The notes below the pieces were generated by a model. That model was not told the origin of the DNA, made no database searches, and saw only the letters and a list, made by a program, of their open reading frames with translations. Position numbers and translations under genes: made by a program. From CAZCDM01 sp964497475 (GTDB taxonomy: Bacteria; Planctomycetota; Phycisphaerae; SM23-33): a stretch of DNA of 7,998 nucleotides. The DNA is taken from contig CAZCDM010000111.1 of the NCBI GenBank assembly GCA_964497475.1, forward strand, positions 1-7,998, in the 5' to 3' direction. Positions 1-6,434 of the stretch are shown here, in pieces; the first letter of the stretch is position 1; each line of letters starts with the position of its first letter.

Positions 1-83
1 ATCACGTCGTTGCCGTCGGCACCGAAGGCGTCGCCGCGCATCTGGTCGACCATGATGATCAGCACGTTGGGCTGGGTGGACAT
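1..83 (-). CDS. Sulfatase / phosphonate monoester hydrolase family protein, N-terminal fragment
   Basis: Only the first 27 codons lie in the window; the gene continues past the left edge. The visible protein begins MSTQPNVLIIMVDQMRGD, which is the typical first strand of the formylglycine-dependent sulfatase and alkaline phosphatase superfamily (P-N-V/I-L-hydrophobic-D). D13 and Q14 match the first metal-ligand pair. The D-Q form, rather than the D-D of classical arylsulfatases, is the one seen in phosphonate monoester hydrolases and choline-sulfatase-like enzymes. The formylglycine Cys/Ser motif and the remaining ligands are outside the window, so the substrate cannot be given. No signal peptide precedes the first strand, which suggests a cytoplasmic enzyme if this start is right. 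The start is well supported: GGAAGGAG on the minus strand (98 to 91) sits 7 bases before the ATG at 83-81. The gene is divergent from uvrB. Confidence 0.85.
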   Translation of the reverse strand, partial: MSTQPNVLIIMVDQMRGDAFGADGNDV

Positions 84-103
84 CGGAGAACTCCTTCCGG
101 GGT

Positions 104-132
104 TTGGTTCGTGATTCAATGTTGTGTATACT
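104..132 (+). promoter_or_regulatory. Sigma70-type promoter of uvrB
   Basis: The -35 element TTGGTT (104-109) and the -10 element TATACT (127-132, five of six consensus bases) are separated by exactly 17 bases. The expected transcription start is near 138-140, giving a leader of about 30 bases before the ATG at 169. The -10 overlaps an upstream in-frame GTG at 124, so that codon would not be on the mRNA. I saw no obvious LexA box of the CTG-N10-CAG or GAAC-N4-GTTC type here. Assigned by eye, not tested. Confidence 0.65.
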
Positions 133-151
133 ACCCGATTCACCCTGCCAA
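125..151 (-). promoter_or_regulatory. Possible divergent promoter for the sulfatase gene
   Basis: On the minus strand TTGGCA (151 to 146, five of six matches to the -35 consensus) is followed after 15 bases by TATACA (130 to 125, four of six). The spacer is shorter than the usual 16-18, which weakens the call. The -10 is the reverse reading of the same GTATAC palindrome (126-131) used by the uvrB promoter, so one symmetric element could serve both directions. Transcription would start near 118, leaving a leader of about 35 bases that contains the strong GGAAGGAG ribosome site. Confidence 0.3.
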
Positions 152-158
152 TACAAAC

Positions 159-163
159 GGAAG
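159..163 (+). promoter_or_regulatory. Ribosome binding site that decides the uvrB start
   Basis: GGAAG lies 5 bases before the ATG at 169. It supports 169 over the in-frame GTG at 124, which falls inside the promoter. The protein from 169 also begins about where UvrB proteins normally begin, a few residues before the conserved Y-x-P-S/A-G-D-Q-P motif. Confidence 0.6.
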
Positions 164-168
164 CCGCC

Positions 169-2235
169 ATGCCCGCCATCGAGGTGGTATCGGAATATCA
201 ACCGTCCGGCGATCAGCCGGCGGCGATCGAGCAGCTGGCGCGGAATATCCGCGCCGGGCAGCATAATAACGTCCTGATGGGCGTGACGGGCAGCGGCAAG
301 ACCTTCACGATGGCGCACGTGATCGCCGAGCTGCAACGGCCGGCCCTGGTCATCAGCCATAACAAAACCCTCGCCGCCCAGCTGTACGAGGAATTCAAAG
401 AGCTGCTGCCCAACAACGCCGTGGAGTATTTCGTCAGCTACTACGACTACTACCAGCCCGAGGCGTACATCCCCCAGCGGGACATCTACATCGAGAAGGA
501 CGCCTCGCGGAACGACGACCTCGACCGGCTGCGACTCTCAGCCACTGCGAGCCTGTCCGAGCGGCGGGACGTGGTGCTCGTCGCCAGCGTGTCGTGCATC
601 TTCGGGCTGGGCAGTCCGGAGCAATACAAGCAGAGCGTCTGCACGCTGCGGGCCGGCCAGAGCGTCGAACGCAATGACGTGCTGGCCCACTTCGTGCAGA
701 TGCAGTACGACCGCAACGATATCGAATTCAAACGCGGCACGTTCCGCGTGCGCGGCGATACGGTGGACATCTACCCGGCCTACGAGGAGTTCGGCTACCA
801 GATCGAATTCTTCGGCGACGAGATCGACGCGATCCACCTGATCAACCCGCTGACGGGCGAAACCCTCAGCCAGGTCGAGACGGTCCATCTCTTTCCGGCG
901 GTGCATTACGTCGTCGGCGAAGATGCCGTCGAGACCGCCATCCGCTCGATCCGCCAGGAGTTGGAGATGCAGGTCATCGCTCTGAAGAACGAGGGCAAAC
1001 TGCTCGAAGCCCAACGCCTCGCCGCCCGGACGAAGTACGACATGGAGATGCTCCAGGAGGTCGGCTACTGCCCCGGCGTGGAGAATTACTCCCGCCATCT
1101 CGACGGGCGGGCGCCGGGCGATAAGCCCTGGACGCTGATCGACTATTTTCCGGAGGACTACCTGCTGCTGATCGATGAGTCGCACGTGACGATTCCGCAG
1201 ATTCGCGCGATGTACAATGGCGACCGGGCCCGCAAGGAGGTACTGGTCGGCCATGGGTTCCGCCTGCCCAGCGCGCTGGACAACCGCCCGCTGACATTCG
1301 ATGAGTTTCAGGGTCTGTGGAACGATGTGGTCTTCGTCTCGGCCACGCCGGGCGACTGGGAGCTGGAGCAGGCTGGCGGGGAGGTGGTCGAGCAGGTCAT
1401 CCGCCCGACGGGGCTGGTCGACCCGCCGATCGAGGTCCGCCCGGCCACGGGGCAGGTGGCCGACCTGCTCAAGGAGATCGGCCATCGCGTCAAGAACGGC
1501 CAGCGCACGCTCATCACAGCCCTGACCAAGCGCCTCAGCGAGGACCTGAGCGAGTACATCCGCCAGGAAGGCTACCGCTGCAAGTACCTCCACAGCGAGA
1601 TCGACACGCTGGAGCGCGTCGAGATTCTGCGCGATTTGCGGGAGGGCAAGTTCGATGTGCTGGTCGGCGTGAACCTGCTCCGCGAAGGCCTTGACCTGCC
1701 GGAGGTCTCGCTGGTCTGCGTTCTCGATGCCGACAAGGAAGGGTTCCTCCGCAGCGCGACGTCGCTGATCCAGACCATCGGCCGCTGCGCGCGAAACGTC
1801 GATGCCCAGGTCTTCCTCTACGCCGACCGCATCACCGACGCAATGCAGAAAGCCATCTCCGAAACCCAGCGCCGCCGCGAGATTCAGCTCGCCTGGAACA
1901 AGGAGCACAACATCACGCCGCAGACGATCAAGAAGGCGATCCGCACGGCCCTGGCCGACGAGATGCGCGCCCGGACCGTCGCCCGCCAGGCCATCCGCGC
2001 CACCGACGAGGAATACGACCGCACGGAGGTCCTGGCCGAGCTGGAAAAGGAGATGCTCGCCGCGGCCGAGGCGATGGAGTTCGAAAAGGCAGCCCGCCTT
2101 CGCGACCGCATTGCCGAGCTCAAGGGCGAGCCCGACAGCCCCGACGCCGAGCCGGCCGACACGCGTGAAAACTGGACCTACACCGAGCCGAAGAAAACCC
2201 TCCGCGGCGAGAAGTCCCGCCGGCGCCAATCCTGA
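169..2235 (+). CDS. uvrB: UvrABC excinuclease subunit B
   Basis: UvrB is the damage-verifying, helicase-fold subunit of nucleotide excision repair. It is loaded by UvrA, checks the lesion and recruits UvrC for incision. The 688 residues are close to the usual 660-680. Visible in order: the N-terminal YQPSGDQP motif (10-17); Walker A GVTGSGKT (38-45); the tyrosine-rich start of the beta-hairpin that clamps DNA (Y91, Y92, Y94, Y95, then QPEAYIP); the Walker B box DESH (336-339); the VSATPG helicase motif; LREGLDLPEVS; and QTIGRCARN, where a Cys replaces the commoner Ala. A UVR domain that contacts UvrC lies at about 621-655, followed by a charged tail of about 30 residues. All key motifs are intact. 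It has its own promoter, and no uvrA or uvrC is in the window. A further gene follows 66 bases downstream. Confidence 0.98.
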   Translation: MPAIEVVSEYQPSGDQPAAIEQLARNIRAGQHNNVLMGVTGSGKTFTMAHVIAELQRPALVISHNKTLAAQLYEEFKELLPNNAVEYFVSYYDYYQPEAYIPQRDIYIEKDASRNDDLDRLRLSATASLSERRDVVLVASVSCIFGLGSPEQYKQSVCTLRAGQSVERNDVLAHFVQMQYDRNDIEFKRGTFRVRGDTVDIYPAYEEFGYQIEFFGDEIDAIHLINPLTGETLSQVETVHLFPAVHYVVGEDAVETAIRSIRQELEMQVIALKNEGKLLEAQRLAARTKYDMEMLQEVGYCPGVENYSRHLDGRAPGDKPWTLIDYFPEDYLLLIDESHVTIPQIRAMYNGDRARKEVLVGHGFRLPSALDNRPLTFDEFQGLWNDVVFVSATPGDWELEQAGGEVVEQVIRPTGLVDPPIEVRPATGQVADLLKEIGHRVKNGQRTLITALTKRLSEDLSEYIRQEGYRCKYLHSEIDTLERVEILRDLREGKFDVLVGVNLLREGLDLPEVSLVCVLDADKEGFLRSATSLIQTIGRCARNVDAQVFLYADRITDAMQKAISETQRRREIQLAWNKEHNITPQTIKKAIRTALADEMRARTVARQAIRATDEEYDRTEVLAELEKEMLAAAEAMEFEKAARLRDRIAELKGEPDSPDAEPADTRENWTYTEPKKTLRGEKSRRRQS

Positions 2236-2289
2236 CACCCCCCCAGCCGGAACATAATTGGGCTTCCGCAAAACAGAATGCTCGTGTAG

Positions 2290-2299
2290 GGTATATACC
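2290..2299 (+). promoter_or_regulatory. TATA palindrome next to the start of the membrane protein gene
   Basis: GGTATATACC is a perfect 10-base palindrome ending 2 bases before the ATG at 2302. It could contain a -10 element (TATATA, 2292-2297), with a poor -35 candidate AAAACA (2270-2275) at a 16-base spacing. Transcription would then begin at about 2304, at or inside the start codon. Alternatively it could be a small operator. The only Shine-Dalgarno-like sequence, AGGG (2288-2291), is 10 bases from the ATG and overlaps the palindrome by two bases. Confidence 0.35.
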
Positions 2300-2301
2300 T
2301 T

Positions 2302-2859
2302 ATGAAGCCTGCGCCCCCCTCATCACCCTCCGGCGGAGAACAATCAACGATTCGCTGTCAGCCCCGCGGGGTGTATGTCTTTCTGCTGATTATTCTGCCG
2401 CTGCTGGCCCTGATGGGAGCGTTTGTGGCCATGGCTTTCGGGGCGATCCATCTGACCCTTGTCGAGCAGATGCTCCTCTGGGCGATGCTGCTGATTCTGA
2501 TGGTCAGTATGGTGCGGAACTCCTCGCGGGTGGAGCTCACCGGCCGGACCATCCGCTGCCGGCGGATGTTTGTGGCCGGCCTGATGGAGTGGGACCTGGC
2601 TGAGATCGACCGCATCGACCCGTTCCCCCTGCCCGATCAACTCACTGCCCTGATCCAGTGGGAACCCCGGCCGGGAAGGCATCACGAGATTCATTTTCGT
2701 GATGGGTACGTCCTGGACCTCGCCTGGGACATGCGGAACGTGCCCGCCCTGCAGAATGGGATTATCCAGGCCTATCCGCGTCCGGCCGAGCCCACCGCCT
2801 CGGGCGGTGGATCCGCCCAGGCCAGCGACGGGGCCATTTCTGAATCCGTCGCGCGATAA
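2302..2859 (+). CDS. Two-helix membrane protein with a soluble C-terminal domain (possibly PH-like)
   Basis: I do not recognise a named family for this 185-residue protein. It starts with a short Pro/Ser-rich segment (1-23). Two hydrophobic helices follow, at about 24-46 and 52-71, joined by a very short turn. They form a membrane hairpin with the basic residues R18, R22, R72 and R76 flanking it, so both ends probably face the cytoplasm. Residues 76-160 are soluble and strand-rich, with the pattern VELTGRTIRCRR, then EWDLAEIDRID, then an Ile/His/Phe strand. This resembles small bacterial membrane proteins with a PH-like domain after two helices, but the resemblance is by eye only. The last 25 residues are low in complexity (Pro, Ala, Gly, Ser). 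It lies between uvrB (66 bases upstream) and mutS (64 bases downstream). Its position alone does not show a role in DNA repair. Confidence 0.8.
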   Translation: MKPAPPSSPSGGEQSTIRCQPRGVYVFLLIILPLLALMGAFVAMAFGAIHLTLVEQMLLWAMLLILMVSMVRNSSRVELTGRTIRCRRMFVAGLMEWDLAEIDRIDPFPLPDQLTALIQWEPRPGRHHEIHFRDGYVLDLAWDMRNVPALQNGIIQAYPRPAEPTASGGGSAQASDGAISESVAR

Positions 2860-2896
2860 GAACGGACGATTGGGGATCTCTGCCCAGCGGGCCATC

Positions 2897-2925
2897 TTGC
2901 AGCCGGGCCGGGCAGGGTCTATCAT
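2897..2925 (+). promoter_or_regulatory. Weak candidate promoter at the mutS start
   Basis: TTGCAG (2897-2902) and TATCAT (2920-2925, five of six matches) are spaced by 17 bases. The -10 overlaps the proposed mutS ATG at 2924. A transcript from it would begin near 2932 and would have to use a later in-frame ATG (2939 or 2984). The site may therefore be chance, or may point to a shorter MutS. Confidence 0.25.
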
Positions 2926-5569
2926 GGCCGATCTGGCCATGGGCGAGTCCGCAGCACAATCCGCCGCCGGCGCCACGCCGGCCATGCAGCAGTACCACGC
3001 GTTCAAGCAGCAGTACCCCCAGTACGTCCTGTTGTTCCAGATGGGCGACTTCTACGAGACCTTCTACGACGATGCCAAGCTCTGCGCCCGCGAGCTGGGC
3101 CTGGCCCTGACCAGCCGCTCCAAGGGCGATGCGGCCATCCCGCTGGCGGGCCTGCCGGTGCACGCCCTGGAGAACTACCTGGCCCGGCTGATCCGCGCGG
3201 GCCATCGCGTCGCAATCTGCGAGCAGGTCCAGGACCCCTCCCAGGCCAAGGGCGTCGTCGAGCGGGACATCACCCGCCTGGTCACGCCCGGGACGCTGAC
3301 CGATGAGTCGCTGCTGGATCAGCGGGAGGGCAATTACCTCGCGGCGGTCTTCCAGCCGAACAAGCTCGGCAGCGAGGCGGGCCTGGCCTGGGTGGAGCTG
3401 TCCAGCGGCGTCTTCTGGGCGCGGACGGTTCCGGCCGAGGGGCTGTTCGACGAGCTGGTCCGCATCGCACCGGCCGAGGTCGTCCTGCCCGAGGGCGGCC
3501 CGCTGGATACCCCCGAAACGCGCCGCCGCCTGCGCGATCAGGTCTCGGCCGTCGCCACGGCCAGGCCGATCTGGGCCTTCGAGCAGCGCTCCGCCCAGGA
3601 GGCGCTCCACAAGCAGTTCGGCACGGCCACGCTGGAGGGCTTTGGCTTTGCGGAGTTCGATGCGAGCCTCGCCGCAGCCGGCGCGGTGGTCGAGTATCTG
3701 TGCGAGACGCAGAAGTCCTCGCTGGAGCACATCCGCACGCTGCGACGGTTCGAGGCGGGCGACTTCATGTCGATCGACGGCAATACGCTGCGCTGCCTCG
3801 AGGTCCAGCGGACGCTGCGCGACGGTAAGCGGGCGGGCAGCTTGCTTGCCTGCGTGGACCGCACCGCTACGGGCATGGGGGCCCGTCTGCTGGAGCGCTG
3901 GCTGACCTTTCCGCTGACCAGCTACGCGCGGATCGTCGCGAGGCAGGAGGCGGTGGCGTTTTTCGTCGACCGCCGCAAACGCCTCGAACAGCTTCGCGCC
4001 CTGCTGGGCGACTGCGCGCAGATCGACCGCATCGCTGCCGCTATCGCGATGGGGCGCGCCCGGCCGAGGGATCTCGTCGCCTTGGGCACGACGCTGGCGC
4101 TGCTGCCCCGCATTGCCGAACTGCTCGACGAGGCGGCCGGCGAGCTGCTGCTGGCCCACAAGCCGGCGCTGCTCGGCCTGGACGAGCCGGCCGGCATCAT
4201 CGCAGCCGCCATCGACCCGGACTGCCCCAACCATCTGCGCGACGGCGGCGTCATCGCCGACGGCTACCACGAGCAGCTCGATCACCTTCGCTCGGTCGGA
4301 TCGGACGGCCAGAGCTGGCTGGCCGAGTACCAGAAAACCGAAGCCGACCGCGCCGGCGTGCCGCTGAAGATCGGCTTTAACAAGGTCTTCGGCTACTACA
4401 TCGAAATCTCCAACACGCATCGCGACAAGGCCCCGGCCGACTACGTCCGCAAGCAGACGCTCAAGAACGCCGAGCGGTACATCACCGACGAACTCAAGAA
4501 ATACGAGTCGGAGGTGCTCACCGCCGAGGACCGCGCCCATCAGCTCGAAGCCGAGCTGTTCGAAACCGTCCGCGGAGAGCTGGCCGCCTTCGTGCCCGCC
4601 CTGCAGTCGGCCGCCGAGGCGCTGGCGACGGTCGACTGTCTGGCCGGCCTGGCCGAGCTGGCCGTGACGCGAGGCTACATCCGCCCGGAGGTTACACAGG
4701 ATAATCTGCTGCAGATCGTCGGCGGCAAGCACCCGGTCCTGGCCGAGCAGCTTCGCGAGCAGTTCGTGCCCAACGACGTGCAGATGGACCCCAAGAAGAA
4801 TCGCCTGCTGATCATCACCGGGCCGAACATGGCTGGCAAGAGTACCTACATCCGCCAGACGGCCCTGCTGGTGCTGCTGGCGCAGACGGGCAGCTTCATC
4901 CCGGCCGAGAGTGCGACGATCGGCCTGGCCGACCGCATCTTCACCCGCGTGGGCGCTGCCGACGAGCTGGCGCGAGGCCTGAGCACGTTCATGCTCGAAA
5001 TGGTCGAGACGGCCAACATCCTCAATAACGCCACGCCCCGCAGCCTGGTCATCCTCGACGAGGTCGGGCGCGGCACGAGCACCTGCGACGGGCTGAGCCT
5101 GGCCTGGGCGATCTGCGAGTTTATCGCGCAGCACGTTCGCTGCCGCACGCTCTTTGCAACCCACTACCACGAGCTGACCGAGCTGGAAGACCTTCTCGAC
5201 GGCACGACCAACCTCAACGTCAAGGTCCGCGAGTGGGCCGATGAGGTGATCTTCCTGCACAAGATCGAACGCGGCGGGACCGACCAGTCCTACGGCGTGC
5301 ACGTGGCCCGGCTGGCTGGCGTGCCCAGGGAGGTCATCGACCGGGCCGGGCAGATCCTCCCGCACCTCCAGGCGCACCTGGCCCAGGGGCTGGACATGCC
5401 CGCCCTGGCGCGTCGCGCCCGCGACACCGCCGCCCAGATGAATCTCTTCGCCAGCCCGGCCGAACGCGTCGCCAGCGAGATCCGCCACGCCGATCTGGAC
5501 AACCTCACGCCGATCCAGGCCCTGGAGCTGCTGCGCGAACTGCGCGACGAACTGGCCGGCGGAGCGTAG
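2924..5569 (+). CDS. mutS: DNA mismatch repair protein MutS
   Basis: MutS finds base mismatches and small loops after replication and signals to MutL. The 881 residues compare with about 853 in E. coli, the excess being partly a 20-residue Ala-rich N-terminal segment. The mismatch-reading F-x-E motif is intact as F43-Y44-E45 in MGDFYETFYDD. The core and clamp regions carry GYYIEISNTH and the long helical segment after it. The ATPase domain has Walker A GPNMAGKST (633-641), Walker B ILDE (D712, E713) and THYHEL. QMNLF (838-842) looks like a sliding-clamp binding motif. The C-terminus keeps the LTPIQALELL helix typical of MutS1. The start at 2924 is preferred because AGGG (2914-2917) is 6 bases upstream. 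ATGs at 2939 and 2984 are alternatives, the last giving the conserved MQQY start. No mutL is in the window. Confidence 0.98.
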   Translation: MADLAMGESAAQSAAGATPAMQQYHAFKQQYPQYVLLFQMGDFYETFYDDAKLCARELGLALTSRSKGDAAIPLAGLPVHALENYLARLIRAGHRVAICEQVQDPSQAKGVVERDITRLVTPGTLTDESLLDQREGNYLAAVFQPNKLGSEAGLAWVELSSGVFWARTVPAEGLFDELVRIAPAEVVLPEGGPLDTPETRRRLRDQVSAVATARPIWAFEQRSAQEALHKQFGTATLEGFGFAEFDASLAAAGAVVEYLCETQKSSLEHIRTLRRFEAGDFMSIDGNTLRCLEVQRTLRDGKRAGSLLACVDRTATGMGARLLERWLTFPLTSYARIVARQEAVAFFVDRRKRLEQLRALLGDCAQIDRIAAAIAMGRARPRDLVALGTTLALLPRIAELLDEAAGELLLAHKPALLGLDEPAGIIAAAIDPDCPNHLRDGGVIADGYHEQLDHLRSVGSDGQSWLAEYQKTEADRAGVPLKIGFNKVFGYYIEISNTHRDKAPADYVRKQTLKNAERYITDELKKYESEVLTAEDRAHQLEAELFETVRGELAAFVPALQSAAEALATVDCLAGLAELAVTRGYIRPEVTQDNLLQIVGGKHPVLAEQLREQFVPNDVQMDPKKNRLLIITGPNMAGKSTYIRQTALLVLLAQTGSFIPAESATIGLADRIFTRVGAADELARGLSTFMLEMVETANILNNATPRSLVILDEVGRGTSTCDGLSLAWAICEFIAQHVRCRTLFATHYHELTELEDLLDGTTNLNVKVREWADEVIFLHKIERGGTDQSYGVHVARLAGVPREVIDRAGQILPHLQAHLAQGLDMPALARRARDTAAQMNLFASPAERVASEIRHADLDNLTPIQALELLRELRDELAGGA

Positions 5570-5596
5570 ATTTTCTGCCCCCACTGCGGGTATACT
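5567..5596 (+). promoter_or_regulatory. Candidate promoter of rpe
   Basis: TATACT (5591-5596) is a good -10 and stands out in a GC-rich background. The upstream TAGATT (5567-5572, three of six matches) is a weak -35 at an 18-base spacing and overlaps the mutS stop codon. The expected start near 5603 gives a leader of about 74 bases. I found no clear hairpin terminator between mutS and this element, so read-through from mutS is also possible. Confidence 0.5.
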
Positions 5597-5676
5597 GGAA
5601 GGCCCGCACGGCGAACCGCGAATTGCGGAGTTTGGATTTGCTGTTTCGTCGCAGCGGGTAGCCGCCTGGAAAACCA

Positions 5677-6402
5677 ATGTCCCACACACCGAACAATCCG
5701 TGGTCGATCAAGCCCGGCGAGGTGCTCATCGCACCGAGCCTGCTGAGCGTGGACTTTGCCCGCGCCGGCGAGCAGATCGAGCAGGTCCTTTCCGCCGGGG
5801 CCGACATGCTGCACGTGGATATCATGGACGGCCACTTCGTGCCGAACCTCTCCATGGGTCCGCCGGTGGTCCAGAAGCTCCGCGCCTTTACCGACGCACC
5901 GCTGGACGTTCACCTGATGGTGACCGATCCGGGCGACTTCATCGAGCCCTTCGCCAAAGCCGGTGCGGACAGTCTGAACTTCCACATCGAAGCGTGTGGC
6001 CGATGGCAGACCGGCCAGGTGGACGAAGCGAAGCAGCTTATCGATCGGATTCGCGGGCTGGGCCTGGGCGTGGGCGTGACGATCAAGCCGCAGACGCCCG
6101 CCGATGCGATCGCCGCGATCGTCGAGCGGGTCGACATGGTGCTGCTGATGACCGTCGAGCCGGGCTTTGGCGGGCAGTCGTTCATGGCCGATCAGGTCGA
6201 GAAAATTGCGGAGGTCCGTTCGATGCTGCAGCCTGGCCAGCGGGTGCAGGTCGATGGCGGCATCGACAGCCAGACGCTGCGGCAGGTGGTACCGGCCGGG
6301 GCGGATGTGCTGGTGGCGGGCAATAGTATTTTCGCCGCGCCCGACCCGGGCCATGCCGTCGGCGAGTTCCGCCGGGCCATCACCGAGGTTGCTTCGCATT
6401 GA
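5677..6402 (+). CDS. rpe: Ribulose-phosphate 3-epimerase
   Basis: This cytoplasmic TIM-barrel enzyme interconverts ribulose 5-phosphate and xylulose 5-phosphate in the pentose phosphate (and Calvin) pathway. All signature motifs are present in order: IAPSLLSVDFA (18-28), HVDIMDGHFVPN (46-57), LDVHLMV (76-82), TVEPGFGGQSF (159-169), VDGGI (192-196) and the phosphate-binding VAGNSIF (213-219). The metal ligands and acid/base residues of the family are in place: H46, D48, H79 and D193. At 241 residues it is slightly longer than the usual 220-230, owing to about 15 residues before the first strand. The ATG at 5677 has a weak GGA (5668-5670) 6 bases upstream. A GTG at 5722 would give a more typical length and cannot be excluded. 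It lies 107 bases after mutS and 32 bases before the phosphatase-like gene. Confidence 0.97.
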   Translation: MSHTPNNPWSIKPGEVLIAPSLLSVDFARAGEQIEQVLSAGADMLHVDIMDGHFVPNLSMGPPVVQKLRAFTDAPLDVHLMVTDPGDFIEPFAKAGADSLNFHIEACGRWQTGQVDEAKQLIDRIRGLGLGVGVTIKPQTPADAIAAIVERVDMVLLMTVEPGFGGQSFMADQVEKIAEVRSMLQPGQRVQVDGGIDSQTLRQVVPAGADVLVAGNSIFAAPDPGHAVGEFRRAITEVASH

Positions 6403-6427
6403 AGCGGCGCCCCTGAGGATCTACAAT
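6399..6427 (+). promoter_or_regulatory. Promoter of the phosphatase-like gene, overlapping the rpe stop codon
   Basis: TTGAAG (6399-6404, four of six matches) and TACAAT (6422-6427, five of six) are separated by exactly 17 bases. The -35 overlaps the rpe TGA stop at 6400-6402. Counting from the -10, transcription should begin at 6434 or 6435, and 6435 is the A of the ATG. This predicts an mRNA with no leader. Confidence 0.55.
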
Positions 6428-6434
6428 CGTGCCC

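Noticed and set aside
124..168. GTG at 124 as an upstream start of uvrB
   Set aside because: The codon overlaps the -10 element TATACT, has no ribosome site, and would add 15 residues not seen in UvrB proteins.
84..168. SOS (LexA) box upstream of uvrB
   Set aside because: uvrB is damage-inducible in some bacteria, so I looked for CTG-N10-CAG and GAAC-N4-GTTC forms. Neither is visible. A lineage-specific LexA site cannot be excluded.
538..2271. Long open frame (577 codons) on the minus strand opposite uvrB
   Set aside because: It mirrors uvrB codons, shows no family motif and has no ribosome site. It is a codon-bias shadow like the one opposite mutS.
2236..2275. Possible terminator hairpin after uvrB (AGCC/GGCT or CCCA/TGGG pairing)
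   Set aside because: The stems are only four pairs with a loop of 12 or more bases, and no T-run follows.
2762..5689. Very long open frame (975 codons) on the minus strand opposite mutS
   Set aside because: The plus strand encodes a complete MutS with every motif. The antisense product is rich in Gln, Arg, Leu, Val, Asp and Gly with no recognisable domain. Long antisense frames are expected in GC-rich genes with strong third-position GC bias.
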